A DNA stretch of 64,000 nucleotides from Njordibacter sp028825405 (GCF_047730065.1 NZ_CP159829.1:2356001-2420000); one strand, 5' to 3'; positions 50,269 to 60,399 are shown, counted from the stretch's first letter. The notes: generated by a model from the sequence alone, not told the origin. Numbers and translations: made by a program.

Positions 50269-52653
50269 TTATTTTGGTACCGTTTTTTTACGGCGAGGCT
50301 TTTTTGCACTTGCAGTTGGCTTACCCTTTTGATCGAATAAAGGTCCACCTGCTTGACTATTTGCAGACTTTTCAGCATTGGTTTTTTTGGATTTTGGTTT
50401 TGCTTTGGGCTTAGATTTAGGCTTTGGTGGCGCATCAGCCAACTCAAAGTCAATCTTCTTCTCATCCAGATCTACTCGAACCACCTGTACTTCAATAGTG
50501 TCACCCAAGCGGAAACTTTTGCCGCTGCGCTCTCCTTGGAGGCAGTGCTTTGCAGCATCAAAGTGATAATAGTCACCTGGTAATGCACTAATATGCACCA
50601 GACCTTCTACATAGACGTCTTCCAGTTCAACAAACAAACCAAAGCTGGTGACGGCGTTAATAGTGCCATAGAAATAATCACCGATATGGCCTTGCATGTA
50701 CTCACACTTCAGCCAGCCTTCTACATCCCAAACTGCAGCGTCAGCTCGTCGTTCTGCAGTTGAACAATGTTCACCAAAAACCACAACATTGGCTGTGGAA
50801 TAGGGATACCAAGGTGAAGCGGGTTGCTTTTGGGTGGCTGTTATTCGCTTAACATAACGGCTCGATTGCTTACTCTGAATCACACTACGTATAGCACGGT
50901 GAACTAATAAGTCAGGATAGCGACGAATAGGTGATGTAAAGTGCGCATAGGCTGGGTAACCCAAACCAAAGTGACCTTCGTTTTCTGGGGTGTAAACGGC
51001 TTGACTTAAAGAACGCAACATCACCGTTTGCACTAGATTTGCGTCTGGCCGATCTTTAATAGAACTCAACAAAGCTTGATAGTGCTTGGGTTGAGGTTCA
51101 TCACCCCCTTTTAAAGACAGACCCATTTCACCCAGAAAACCACGTAAGTTTTCTAGCTTACTAGGCTTAGGCCCTTTATGGACGCGAAACAAACCATCTA
51201 ATTTATGCTTCTCTAAGAACTTGGCAGTGCTAACATTAGCTGCCAGCATACATTCTTCAATGAGTTTATGGGCGTCGTTACGGTGCACTGGCACGATCGC
51301 ATCTATTTTACGATCTTCACCAAAAATGATGCGTGTTTCTTGAGTTTCAAAATCAATTGCTCCACGTGCGTCTCGAGCTGAGCGCAAAGCAGCATAGAGT
51401 TTGTGCAATTGGTCTACGGGCTTAACTACATGATCATATTCTTGCCGCAGTGGCAAGCATTGCTCATCATTTCCATCAAGCATAGCTCCCACTTTGGTGT
51501 AAGTTAAGCGCGCATGAGAATGAATGAGCCCCTCATAAAATTGGTAACCGCCCAGTTTGCCGTTGCCACTAATGGTCATTTCACACACCATAACCAATCG
51601 ATCAACATGGGGGTTAAGAGAACATAAACCATTGGAGATGGCTTCTGGTAGCATAGGAATTACGCGTTCAGGGAAATATACTGAAGTTGCGCGCCGATGA
51701 GCTTCTGCATCTAAGGCTGTGCCAATGCGCACATAATGACTCACATCTGCAATCGCGACGTATAAACGCCATCCACCAAGGGTTCTTTTTCGGCAATAGA
51801 CTGCATCATCAAAATCGCGGGCATCTTCACCATCAATAGTGACAAAAGGCATATCACGCAGGTCAATACGATTTTGCTTATCTGCCTCAGTGACTTCTGC
51901 TTTGAGTTGGGCTGCTTCATTACTGGCCTCTGCGGGCCATTCGTGAGGGATTTCATGGGTGCGAATGGCAACATCAATCTCCATACCCGGAGCCATGTGC
52001 TCACCTAAAATTTCCGCCACTTCCCCCACTGCCTGGTTACGTTTATTAGGCTGGTGAGTGATACGCACTGTGACGTATTGCCCATGCTTGGCTTGCAACA
52101 CATTGTCGTTGGCAATAAGAATATCTTGGCTAATCCGTTGATTATCTGGACGCACAAAACAAATGCCGTTTTCTTTGGTCAATCGGCCTACAACTTGCTG
52201 GGTATTATGTTCAGTCACTTCAACAATGGCACCTTCGCTGCGGCCCTTGCGGTCGATACCTGTAATGCGCGCGAGCGCTTTGTCACCATCAATCACAGCG
52301 CGCATCTGGCGGTGGCTAAGGAATAAATCATCCCCGCCTTCTTCTGGCCTTAAAAAACCAAAGCCATCGCGGTGACCAATAATGCGACCGTGAATCAGAT
52401 CCATCTTTTTAATGGCACCATAGGCACCTTTACGATCACTGATTAGCTGACCATCACGTTCCATAGCACGCAATCGACGGCGCAGTGCTTCCACGTCCTC
52501 AGCCTCAAACAGAGCCAGTTCAAAGCTAACTTGTTTAAGCGTTGCTGGACCGCTGCGGTCACGCAAGTGGTCCATAATGAATTCACGACTGGGAATTGGG
52601 TTGTCATACTTCTGCGCCTCACGTTGAGCGTGTGGATCGTCTATTTGTGTCAT
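50269..52653 (-). CDS. rnr: Ribonuclease R
   Basis: 794 residues. Winged-helix/cold-shock domains (about 20-230), RNB catalytic domain with 'IDGEDARDFDDAVYC' (metal-binding Asp residues), and an S1 domain (about 655-740) with 'GDYFYGTINAVTSFGLFVEL'. The C-terminal 50 residues are Lys-rich, as in other RNase R. It digests structured RNA 3' to 5' in quality control. Start is 6 bases after purA. Confidence 0.97.
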   Translation of the reverse strand: MTQIDDPHAQREAQKYDNPIPSREFIMDHLRDRSGPATLKQVSFELALFEAEDVEALRRRLRAMERDGQLISDRKGAYGAIKKMDLIHGRIIGHRDGFGFLRPEEGGDDLFLSHRQMRAVIDGDKALARITGIDRKGRSEGAIVEVTEHNTQQVVGRLTKENGICFVRPDNQRISQDILIANDNVLQAKHGQYVTVRITHQPNKRNQAVGEVAEILGEHMAPGMEIDVAIRTHEIPHEWPAEASNEAAQLKAEVTEADKQNRIDLRDMPFVTIDGEDARDFDDAVYCRKRTLGGWRLYVAIADVSHYVRIGTALDAEAHRRATSVYFPERVIPMLPEAISNGLCSLNPHVDRLVMVCEMTISGNGKLGGYQFYEGLIHSHARLTYTKVGAMLDGNDEQCLPLRQEYDHVVKPVDQLHKLYAALRSARDARGAIDFETQETRIIFGEDRKIDAIVPVHRNDAHKLIEECMLAANVSTAKFLEKHKLDGLFRVHKGPKPSKLENLRGFLGEMGLSLKGGDEPQPKHYQALLSSIKDRPDANLVQTVMLRSLSQAVYTPENEGHFGLGYPAYAHFTSPIRRYPDLLVHRAIRSVIQSKQSSRYVKRITATQKQPASPWYPYSTANVVVFGEHCSTAERRADAAVWDVEGWLKCEYMQGHIGDYFYGTINAVTSFGLFVELEDVYVEGLVHISALPGDYYHFDAAKHCLQGERSGKSFRLGDTIEVQVVRVDLDEKKIDFELADAPPKPKSKPKAKPKSKKTNAEKSANSQAGGPLFDQKGKPTASAKKPRRKKTVPK

Positions 52654-52659
52654 TTTTTC

Positions 52660-53955
52660 CTAGTTGCCAAAAGAATGGCGTTTTACAATTGTTTCAATAC
52701 GATCTGGGCCAGTGGAGATAATGTCCACAGGCGCTTCGATCAAGACTTCAATACGAGCGATATAGGCCAAAGCAGCAGCTGGTAATTGCGCTTCTGTCTG
52801 CGCCCCTACGGTCGATTCTGTCCAGCCAGGCATGGTTTCATAAATGGGGGTAACTGCTGCAAATCCTTCAGCATCACTGGGGCAAGATACTGCATTACCC
52901 TCACTATCATGATAAGCCACACATAATTTAATTTCTTCCATACCATCCAATACATCTAGCTTAGTCAGGCAGATACCTGAGACGCTATTAATTTGAATCG
53001 CATGTTTAAGGGCCACCGCATCAAACCAACCACAACGACGCCCCCTGCCTGTGGTCGCACCGAACTCATGACCACGCTCGGCTAGGCCTGCACCGAGGCC
53101 ACAAAATAGCTCTGTGGGGAATGGACCGCTGCCAACTCGAGTCGTATAGGCTTTGGTAATACCCAAGATATAATCCAAGTACAAAGGTCCAAAACCAGAT
53201 CCAGTGGCTGTGCCACCTGCTGTGGTGTTGGAGGAAGTCACGAAGGGATATGTGCCGTGGTCAATATCCAATAGGGTACCTTGAGCGCCTTCAAATAAAA
53301 TATCTGCTCCAGCCCGACGTAAGTCGTGAATTTCTGCAGTCACATCTGTGAACATGGCTTTAATTTGCTCTGCTTGTGCTAAAGCGGTAGTTAACACTTC
53401 GTTATAATCTAATGGCTTAACTCGGTAGAAGTTTTGTAACACAAAATTATGATAAGTCATGACTTCTTTAAGTTTGGTAGCAAATCGCTGAGGGTCCAAC
53501 AAATCACCTAAGCGTAGGCCACGACGGGCAACCTTGTCTTCGTAGGCGGGTCCAATCCCACGTCCGGTGGTGCCAATTTTTTCCTCGCCCCGAGCAATCT
53601 CTCGGGCCTGATCTAAGGCCACATGGTAAGGCAGAATTAATGGGCAAGCGGTACTAATACGCAAACGGTCACGCACAGGAACGCCACGCTCTTCCAAGCC
53701 TGCCATTTCTTTCATTAAAGCGTCCATGGCAACCACAACACCATTGCCAATAAAGCAGGTGACTGTATCACGCAGGATACCTGAAGGAATCAAATGTAAA
53801 ACGGTTTTCTCACCGTCAATGACCAATGTATGACCCGCATTATGACCACCTTGAAAACGTACCACTGCCGTGGCCTGATCTGTGAGTAAATCCACGATCT
53901 TACCTTTGCCTTCATCACCCCACTGGGTGCCTAAAACGACGACATTCTTACCCAT
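52660..53955 (-). CDS. purA: Adenylosuccinate synthetase
   Basis: 431 residues. 'GTQWGDEGKGKIVDLL' (P-loop-like GTP site), 'GGHNAGHTLV', 'GTTGRGIGPAYEDKVARRGL' and 'TTTGRGRRCGWFDAV'-like region near residue 300 are diagnostic. It joins IMP and aspartate with GTP on the way to AMP. It follows hisZ by 77 bases. Confidence 0.98.
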   Translation of the reverse strand: MGKNVVVLGTQWGDEGKGKIVDLLTDQATAVVRFQGGHNAGHTLVIDGEKTVLHLIPSGILRDTVTCFIGNGVVVAMDALMKEMAGLEERGVPVRDRLRISTACPLILPYHVALDQAREIARGEEKIGTTGRGIGPAYEDKVARRGLRLGDLLDPQRFATKLKEVMTYHNFVLQNFYRVKPLDYNEVLTTALAQAEQIKAMFTDVTAEIHDLRRAGADILFEGAQGTLLDIDHGTYPFVTSSNTTAGGTATGSGFGPLYLDYILGITKAYTTRVGSGPFPTELFCGLGAGLAERGHEFGATTGRGRRCGWFDAVALKHAIQINSVSGICLTKLDVLDGMEEIKLCVAYHDSEGNAVSCPSDAEGFAAVTPIYETMPGWTESTVGAQTEAQLPAAALAYIARIEVLIEAPVDIISTGPDRIETIVKRHSFGN

Positions 53956-54032
53956 AATTTTTTGCTCTAGTTAATGACTGCCAAACGTGAAATCACGCAT
54001 AATTAAATTCGTAGTTTATAATAGCAAGCTAT

Positions 54033-55235
54033 CTAAACTTTAGGTGTTGCGACTAGAATCCAAACACTATCTTGCCATACCAATTGACGAGCGCAGTTTG
54101 CTGGCACTGGGCTATCACTTAGCTGTGCCAACACACACTCACCTTGCTGACGTAATTGGGATTGCATTTCCCAAAGGCTTTGACGCTGTGCAGGAGTCAA
54201 TTCAGCTTCAATGGGCATTAAAATAGCATCGGCTTGCTTAACAGGCACCTCAGATAATTCTGATAACACCTTTAAGTCAGCACTAAACCCAGTGGCTGGG
54301 CGAGCTCTGCCAAAAACACTGCCGATATCATCATAACGACCACCATTTGCAATAGCTTGTCCAAAAGCGGGCGTGAGGGCAGCAAAAACAACGCCTGTAT
54401 GGTATTCGTATCCCCGTAGTTCAGCCAAATCTATGTACAAGGTGACTTGTGGGAAACGAGCCTTCACCGCCTCTGCCAACTCTCGCAGATACCTAATGGC
54501 TGCAGAAACTTGCGCAGACACATTGCCAAATATTTCTTCAGCCTTCTGCAAAACAGTGGTTTCACCATATAAGCGAGGCAATTGAGACAATATTGTTTTT
54601 GCCTCATCTGTTAAATCCATGGCTGCAATCAATTGGTCTATGTCTGCGACCGCTTTGCTTTGGAGCAAATTAAATAACTCTTTTTCATCATCGTCAGCTA
54701 CGCCAATGGCTTCGATTAGACCACGGTAGATACCCACATGGCCCAAATCTAAAGTAATGGGATGTTTAATGCCAACACTCATGAGCGTCTCTATCATCAG
54801 GCTAATGACTTCAAGATCGCTATCGATCCCCGCATGCCCATAGAGCTCTGCACCCACTTGCAAAGGGCTACGAGAAGCCAATGGGTTGGCTGCACTGGTG
54901 TGGAGTACCGTGTTAGAGTAACACAAGCGGTTGATCCCATCACAGGCAATGCTGTGAGCATCAATGCGGGCTACTTGAGGGGTAATATCTGCTCGGATAC
55001 CCATGGTACGTCCAGTTTTTTGATCTATCACCTTAAATGTGGCTAAATCCAAATCGTCGCCAGTACCAATTAATAACGAATCAATGTATTCGATCAGTGG
55101 CGGCATCACTAAGTTGTAACCCCATGCTTGGTATAGATCAACCACAGTTCGGCGCAGGCCCTCTATCCGAGCAGCTTCTGGGGGCAGCACTTCTTTTACG
55201 CCATCTGGCAATAACCAACGATTTACACGACTCAT
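54033..55235 (-). CDS. hisZ: ATP phosphoribosyltransferase regulatory subunit HisZ
   Basis: 400 residues, similar to the catalytic core of histidyl-tRNA synthetase ('LPDGVKEVLPPEAARIEGLR', 'RADITPQVARIDAH', 'GGRYDDIGSVFGRARPATGF') but without the anticodon domain. It forms an octamer with the short form of HisG to start histidine synthesis. Its place between DUF2065 and purA is the Pseudomonas arrangement, so the host should have a short HisG. Confidence 0.93.
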   Translation of the reverse strand: MSRVNRWLLPDGVKEVLPPEAARIEGLRRTVVDLYQAWGYNLVMPPLIEYIDSLLIGTGDDLDLATFKVIDQKTGRTMGIRADITPQVARIDAHSIACDGINRLCYSNTVLHTSAANPLASRSPLQVGAELYGHAGIDSDLEVISLMIETLMSVGIKHPITLDLGHVGIYRGLIEAIGVADDDEKELFNLLQSKAVADIDQLIAAMDLTDEAKTILSQLPRLYGETTVLQKAEEIFGNVSAQVSAAIRYLRELAEAVKARFPQVTLYIDLAELRGYEYHTGVVFAALTPAFGQAIANGGRYDDIGSVFGRARPATGFSADLKVLSELSEVPVKQADAILMPIEAELTPAQRQSLWEMQSQLRQQGECVLAQLSDSPVPANCARQLVWQDSVWILVATPKV

Positions 55236-55266
55236 TTGAGTTCCTGATACTTAAACATTGCTTTAA

Positions 55267-55461
55267 TCATCGCACTAAGAGCAGCAAAAAAAGGCCTAAC
55301 AACATACTTGCCAAGCCTAAAGCTCGCATATTGCGGTTACTTATCTGAGCTAACCTAACCACTAAGTTACGCCATCGTTGCGGGTATAAAAAAGGCAAAA
55401 TACCTTCTATAATTAGCATCAAACAAAGTGCCACAAGTAAGTGTTGAATCAATTCATTCAT
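55267..55461 (-). CDS. DUF2065 family small membrane protein (YjeT-like)
   Basis: 64 residues with two membrane helices ('LLVALCLMLIIEGILPFL' and 'LGLASMLLGLFLLLLV') and the linking word 'YPQRWRNLV'. Its position after hflC is conserved. Function unknown; association with the HflKC complex is only suggested by position. Confidence 0.9.
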   Translation of the reverse strand: MNELIQHLLVALCLMLIIEGILPFLYPQRWRNLVVRLAQISNRNMRALGLASMLLGLFLLLLVR

Positions 55462-55486
55462 GGTTTTTTACTAATGCTTCAAACAC

Positions 55487-55534
55487 AAAAAAACCGAGCA
55501 TCATACGGTCCTGCGCGGGCCCTACTTCTCGGTT
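55487..55534 (-). terminator. Terminator-like hairpin with T-run between hflC and DUF2065
   Basis: AACCGAG (55492-55498) pairs with CTCGGTT (55528-55534) around a GC-rich inner part; on the minus strand seven T follow. It would prevent most hfl readthrough into DUF2065-hisZ-purA or end a short RNA begun nearby. Confidence 0.65.
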
Positions 55535-55594
55535 ACGCTATGTTACTTGTTTTAGCCGCAAATGACTAGCTTTTCAGCTGCAAAGGTAGGCACT

Positions 55595-55618
55595 AAAAAG
55601 GCCCTCGAAGGGCCTTTT
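55595..55618 (-). terminator. Terminator after hflC
   Basis: AAAAGGCCCT (55596-55605) and AGGGCCTTTT (55609-55618) form a compact perfect stem 28 bases past the hflC stop, with a T-run on the minus strand. Confidence 0.88.
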
Positions 55619-55645
55619 ATAACTCTATAATAGCTCGCCAAAGAC

Positions 55646-56518
55646 TTACTTCAAAGTCGACTGGTTCATGTACTTAAAGAATTCACTATCGGGTTCAAGC
55701 AGCATCACGTCTCCACCAGCTCCAAAAGTTTTACGATAAGCATCTAAGCTGCGGTAAAAACTATAGAATTCTGGATCTTTATTAAACGCTTTAGCATAGA
55801 TTGCAGCCGCTTTGGCATCACCATCACCACGAACAAGTTCAGCATCACGGTAAGCGTTCGCTTCGATGACAGTCTCTTGGCGATCTGCATCGGCACGCTT
55901 GCCTTCAGCAAACTCTTTACCCTTTGACCGGATTTCGCGGGCTTCACTCTCTCGCTCTGTGCGCATGCGGCCATAAACAGATTCGCTCACTTCTTGGGGT
56001 AAGTCAATGCGCTTCACACGCACGTCAACTACCTCGATGCCAAATTCTGTTTTAACCAGTTGGTTGAGCTCTTCAAGCAGTTCAGCCATTAATTCATCAC
56101 GCTCTCCAGACACCACCTCAGTTAACGTTCGTTCGCCAAACTGGTTACGCAAGCCCGTATCTACCCTGGATGCCAACAATTTAGCTGCAGTAAACTCATC
56201 GCCAGACGTCGATGTGTAATACACTGCCACATCATCGATACGCCACTTAACGAAGGAATCTACGATCAACGCCTTCTTTTCTAGGGTGAGGTATCGTTGC
56301 GGACGCGCATCCAATGTCAGCACGCGCGCATCAAAGATACGCACCGTGTTTACAAAAGGAACTTTGACATGGAGGCCGGGTTGAATATCAAACTGCACCA
56401 CCTCACCAAACTGTAACATGATCGCGCGTTCTGTCTCCTTCACCACAAATAATGTAGATGAAGCCAGAACTAGCGCCACAAATAAGCCAATTAAGGTTAC
56501 TAAAGTACGAGTAGCCAT
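55646..56518 (-). CDS. hflC: HflC, modulator of FtsH protease
   Basis: 290 residues. N-terminal membrane anchor ('LVTLIGLFVALVLASSTLFV'), SPFH/band 7 domain with 'VKETERAIMLQFGEVV' and 'GLHVKVPFVNTVRIFDARVL', then a long helix rich in Arg/Glu ('RTERESEAREIRSKGKEFAE'). HflK and HflC form a cage in the membrane around FtsH. It begins 1 base after hflK ends. Confidence 0.96.
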   Translation of the reverse strand: MATRTLVTLIGLFVALVLASSTLFVVKETERAIMLQFGEVVQFDIQPGLHVKVPFVNTVRIFDARVLTLDARPQRYLTLEKKALIVDSFVKWRIDDVAVYYTSTSGDEFTAAKLLASRVDTGLRNQFGERTLTEVVSGERDELMAELLEELNQLVKTEFGIEVVDVRVKRIDLPQEVSESVYGRMRTERESEAREIRSKGKEFAEGKRADADRQETVIEANAYRDAELVRGDGDAKAAAIYAKAFNKDPEFYSFYRSLDAYRKTFGAGGDVMLLEPDSEFFKYMNQSTLK

Positions 56519-56519
56519 A

Positions 56520-57695
56520 TTAACGAGACTCCCTTGAAGCTGAACCGCCCTGGGTTAACTGCTGAATCACCCGGTTGGTAATTTCGTCCACCATACTGGA
56601 AGACCCCCTACCAGAGGCACCTGTTGCAGCACGCATAGACTGATTCTGCATGATTTGATCTAGTGGTAACACCATCATATTATTACCACCCTCTACGTCT
56701 ACTATGACCTTTGAGGCGTTAGAAAGTACATCTTCCATAGCCACTAGGTAGAGACGCTCTCGGGTCACTTCTGGCGCTTTCTGGTATTCAGTTAGCAATT
56801 TGGTAAAACGAGTTGCCTCACCTTCGGCACGGGCTACTACTTGCTCACGATAGGCTTGCGCCTCTTCACTGACCCGTTGTGCACGACCACGCGATTCTGG
56901 CACGATGCCATTAGCGTATGCTTGGGCTTCGTTTTTAACACGCTGCTCATCTTCTCGGGCCTTAATAACGTCATCAAAAGCATCTTGAACCTGCGAAGGT
57001 GCAGCTGTATTCTCGATGTTGACCTTAATGACTTCTAAGCCAGTCCGGTATTCGCTCATTAAACTTTGTAATCTGCGTTCTATGTCTACGGCCAAAAGAG
57101 CACGACCTTCGGTTAGCACAGAGTGCATTTCTGAACCACCCACAACATGACGCAGAGCGCTTTGAGTCGCTTGTAACAAGCTACTATCTGGCTCCCTAAC
57201 TTCGAGCAAGAAATCTTTAGGGTTAGACACAATGTATTGCACCGACAAACCCACCTCAACAATATTTTCATCTTCGGTAAGCATCAAAGCACGATTTTCA
57301 ACGTTCCGCACTGCAGTCACGTTAACTTTGGTGACGTTGTCAACTAGGGGCGGATTCCAATGCAAACCCGGCTGCACAGTTTCACTGAACTTACCTAAGC
57401 GCAAAACCACAGCTCGCTCTTGCTGGTCCACGGTATAGAAACCCATTCCCGCCCATAAAACTAAGACAATAGCGGCGCCAAAACCAATAATTTTACCTGT
57501 TGGAGCGGGGGTATTACCACCTGAACCAGAGGTATTTTTATTACCAGAACCACCAAATAGGCCATTGAACTTCTCAATCAACTTACCTAATGCTTCATCT
57601 AAATCAGGTGGTCCCTGATCTTGTCCATTTGGACGGCGGTTGCCACCCCATGGGTCTTGGTCTTTACCGTTATTACCCGGTTCATTCCAGGCCAT
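56520..57695 (-). CDS. hflK: HflK, modulator of FtsH protease
   Basis: 391 residues. Gly/Asn-rich N-terminus ('DQDPWGGNRRPNGQDQGPPD'), one membrane helix (about 70-88), SPFH domain starting 'VDQQERAVVLRLGKFSETVQ' and helical C-terminus 'NEAQAYANGIVPESRGRA'. Partner of HflC. It lies 34 bases after hflX. Confidence 0.96.
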   Translation of the reverse strand: MAWNEPGNNGKDQDPWGGNRRPNGQDQGPPDLDEALGKLIEKFNGLFGGSGNKNTSGSGGNTPAPTGKIIGFGAAIVLVLWAGMGFYTVDQQERAVVLRLGKFSETVQPGLHWNPPLVDNVTKVNVTAVRNVENRALMLTEDENIVEVGLSVQYIVSNPKDFLLEVREPDSSLLQATQSALRHVVGGSEMHSVLTEGRALLAVDIERRLQSLMSEYRTGLEVIKVNIENTAAPSQVQDAFDDVIKAREDEQRVKNEAQAYANGIVPESRGRAQRVSEEAQAYREQVVARAEGEATRFTKLLTEYQKAPEVTRERLYLVAMEDVLSNASKVIVDVEGGNNMMVLPLDQIMQNQSMRAATGASGRGSSSMVDEITNRVIQQLTQGGSASRESR

Positions 57696-57729
57696 AATCT
57701 TCTCCCGATCACTACAGTTATTAAATGAC

Positions 57730-59040
57730 TTACGAATCCCAAGGATTTGCTGGTTTGCCTACAAAAGGCGTTGCATCCATCCCTATGCGACTCAATATTT
57801 GTAAAAAATCCCGCTTTTGCAAGCGCACGTCCAAGATCATATGGCCTTGGTCGTTAATACCTTCTTTTTCCACCGCGTCTAAAGCAAACAGCTGAGCTCT
57901 CAAATTTCCATGCTGGGGTTCCAACACAATTTGTTGAGCAAATAACTCACCACCTAAACGCTCACTAATGGCCTGCACCAAAAGATCAACCCCTTCTCCA
58001 GTTAAGGCACTCAGCCAAACCCTTCTTGGCACGCCATAACCATCTCGGTCGATACGTGCGGGGCAATCATCTAACATATCAATCTTGTTGTATACTAACA
58101 GATGAGGCAGATCATCAGCACCAATTTCTGCCAACACAGAGTCCACTTCTTCAATATTGTCGTCTCTTTTCTCGTCATGTGCGTCGATCAAATGCAACAA
58201 TAACGTGGCTTCTGCCGTTTCTTGCAACGTAGCACGAAAGGCGTCTACGAGCTTGTGGGGCAAATGGCGAATAAAGCCAACAGTGTCTACTAAGATAGTG
58301 GGGCCAACATCTTTAATTTCAAGGCGTCTGAAGGTCGGGTCTAACGTAGCAAACAATTGGTCTGCAGCATACACTTGCGCTACTGTTATGCGGTTAAACA
58401 AACTAGATTTTCCCGCATTGGTGTAACCCACCAAAGAAATCGTTGGAACTTCAGCCCGACGGCGAGCTCGTCGCCCCTGCTCACGCTGTTTTCGCACCTT
58501 ACCCAAGCGTTTCAATATAGTGTTAATACGCACTCGTAACAAACGACGATCAGTTTCTAACTGAGTTTCGCCCGGTCCGCGTAAACCGATACCACCCTTT
58601 TGCCGCTCTAAGTGAGTCCATCCTCGAACTAAACGGGTGGACATATGTTCTAACTGAGCCAACTCAACTTGCAATTTACCCTCATGGGTACGGGCTCGTT
58701 GGGCAAAAATATCAAGTATCAAGCCTGTACGATCCAAAACTCTGCACTGCAATTCGAGCTCTAAGCTTCTTTCTTGGCCTGGGCTTAACGCATGATTAAA
58801 GATGACTATTTCAGCCTCGTGCTGTTGTACCGCCAACTTAATCTCTTCCACCTTACCAGACCCAACATAAGTTTTTGGATGCGGAGTCGCACGCGATCCA
58901 CCAATGGTTTGTAAGGGATCTGCACCAGCAGAATAAACCAACTCTTTTAATTCATTAGCGTCTTCGCGCTCTCCTTCTTGACCCATTTCTAGATGGACAA
59001 GAATCGCACGTTCGCCTGCTTGGTGACGTTCAAAGAACAA
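57730..59040 (-). CDS. hflX: Ribosome-associated GTPase HflX
   Basis: 436 residues if the TTG at 59040 is the start; this aligns with E. coli HflX ('MFDRYDAGEQ' versus 'MFFERHQAGER') and AGGTG lies 8 bases before it. A GTG at 59049 in the same frame is the alternative. HflX N-domain 'RTGLILDIFAQRARTHEGKL', G1 'GYTNAGKSSLFN', G3 'DTVGFIRHLP' and G4 'NKID'. It splits stalled ribosomes under stress. It follows hfq. Confidence 0.95.
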   Translation of the reverse strand: MFFERHQAGERAILVHLEMGQEGEREDANELKELVYSAGADPLQTIGGSRATPHPKTYVGSGKVEEIKLAVQQHEAEIVIFNHALSPGQERSLELELQCRVLDRTGLILDIFAQRARTHEGKLQVELAQLEHMSTRLVRGWTHLERQKGGIGLRGPGETQLETDRRLLRVRINTILKRLGKVRKQREQGRRARRRAEVPTISLVGYTNAGKSSLFNRITVAQVYAADQLFATLDPTFRRLEIKDVGPTILVDTVGFIRHLPHKLVDAFRATLQETAEATLLLHLIDAHDEKRDDNIEEVDSVLAEIGADDLPHLLVYNKIDMLDDCPARIDRDGYGVPRRVWLSALTGEGVDLLVQAISERLGGELFAQQIVLEPQHGNLRAQLFALDAVEKEGINDQGHMILDVRLQKRDFLQILSRIGMDATPFVGKPANPWDS

Positions 59041-59060
59041 TATGATCACCTAAATCAAAT

Positions 59061-59080
59061 CGAGCACCTTTTGGTGCTCG
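59061..59080 (-). other. Hairpin just after hfq
   Basis: CGAGCACC-TTTT-GGTGCTCG, a perfect 8-bp stem with 4-base loop, 26 bases past the hfq stop and before hflX. On the minus strand the following ATTTGATTTA is only weakly T-rich, so it may be an attenuating terminator or a 3'-end stabiliser. Confidence 0.6.
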
Positions 59081-59106
59081 TTGGGGTTTCAGAAAAAGCA
59101 TCAAAA

Positions 59107-59340
59107 CTATTCTAGTTCATCTTCTGCTGGCATTTTAACTGGCCGCGATGGCACAACAGTCGAAATAGCGTGCTTATAAACCATTTGAGAGACTGTGTTT
59201 TTCAATAAAATGACAAACTGGTCGAAGGACTCTATTTGCCCCTGTAACTTAATCCCGTTGACCAAAAAAATAGAAACTGGTACCCGTTCTTTGCGTAATA
59301 CGTTTAAGTAAGGGTCTTGTAGTGTTTGCCCTTTTGACAT
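59107..59340 (-). CDS. hfq: RNA chaperone Hfq
   Basis: 77 residues from the ATG at 59340 (AGGAG 6 bases upstream); an upstream extension of 15 codons is not homologous. 'QDPYLNVLRKERVPVSIFLV', 'FDQFVILL' (Sm1) and 'YKHAISTVVPSRPV' (Sm2) are diagnostic. The acidic C-tail is very short ('KMPAEDELE'). It binds small RNAs and mRNAs as a hexameric ring. Confidence 0.98.
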   Translation of the reverse strand: MSKGQTLQDPYLNVLRKERVPVSIFLVNGIKLQGQIESFDQFVILLKNTVSQMVYKHAISTVVPSRPVKMPAEDELE

Positions 59341-59439
59341 GATAGCTCCTTGTGTCATTAGTCTAACTTTAAACTTCAACTTCATTGGATAATGCGTAAA
59401 TACACCATTAGATGCAAGGCGTTTTACGTAGCCTTTACG

Positions 59440-60396
59440 CTAAGCCTCTATTCTATCGAATAATTGCAAAACTTTGAATGTTAATTTTGTATCTAGGCTA
59501 TTAAATATGTTGAGGTCTGGCCAACTTCGTAGCCAGGTTAGCTGCCTTTTGGCTAATTGCCGAGTCGCAACGATACCTTTGTACTGCATGGTTGGGTAAT
59601 CGTATACTCCAGTCAAGTGCTGCCACATCTGACGATAACCCACGCACCGCATAGATGGTAAATCGAGGTGCAAGTCCCCGCGCGCTATGAGGCACTCCAC
59701 TTCGTACTTAAAGCCTTGCTGCAACATTATTTTAAAGCGTTGCTCAATCCGTTCGTGCAACACAGACCGCTGTGCCGGCCAAACTCCAACGGATGTCACT
59801 TGATAGGGCAACCGCTGTTGCTTTTGCTTAGACCAATGGGTGGTTAAAGTTTCTCCACTGAGCAAGAAGACTTCCATAGCCCGCGTAATGCGCTGTGCAT
59901 CAGCAGCGTTAATGCGTGCGCCAGACTCAGCGTCAATGGCACTTAAACGTAAATGCATCGCACTTAATCCATAGTCGTCTATGTCTTGCTCTAACTGCTG
60001 CCTCGTGGCAGGGTCTGAGGCAGGCAATGTTGCCAAACCGTCCATCAGCGCTTTGTAGTACATCATGGTGCCACCTGCCAATAAAGGCACTTTGCCACGG
60101 GCCGTAATTTGAGCCATCAAGTCTAGAGCATCAGCACGAAACCGAGCCACTGAATAGGCTTCCAGAGGGTCACAAATATTAATCAGATGGTGTGGTGCCG
60201 TCTTTAAAGTGGCGGCATCTGGCTTGGCACTGCCAATATTCATACCTTTATAGATCTGTGCTGAATCCACAGAAATAATTTCACAGGCTCGCTGTTGCAC
60301 CAACTCTATAGCGAGGTCTGTCTTCCCTGCCGCAGTGGGACCCATTAAAAAAATAGCAGGCGGCAACTGATCAGCTGCAAGCTGAATTGAAGACAC
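59440..60396 (-). CDS. miaA: tRNA dimethylallyltransferase MiaA
   Basis: 318 residues. P-loop 'GPTAAGKTDLAIELV' (about 19-33), 'ISVDSAQIYKGMNIGSAKP', 'LAGGTMMYYKALMDGLA' and 'VGYRQMWQHLTG' are conserved. It adds an isopentenyl group to A37 of tRNAs reading U-codons. Starts 3 bases after mutL. Confidence 0.97.
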   Translation of the reverse strand: MSSIQLAADQLPPAIFLMGPTAAGKTDLAIELVQQRACEIISVDSAQIYKGMNIGSAKPDAATLKTAPHHLINICDPLEAYSVARFRADALDLMAQITARGKVPLLAGGTMMYYKALMDGLATLPASDPATRQQLEQDIDDYGLSAMHLRLSAIDAESGARINAADAQRITRAMEVFLLSGETLTTHWSKQKQQRLPYQVTSVGVWPAQRSVLHERIEQRFKIMLQQGFKYEVECLIARGDLHLDLPSMRCVGYRQMWQHLTGVYDYPTMQYKGIVATRQLAKRQLTWLRSWPDLNIFNSLDTKLTFKVLQLFDRIEA

Positions 60397-60399
60397 TAA

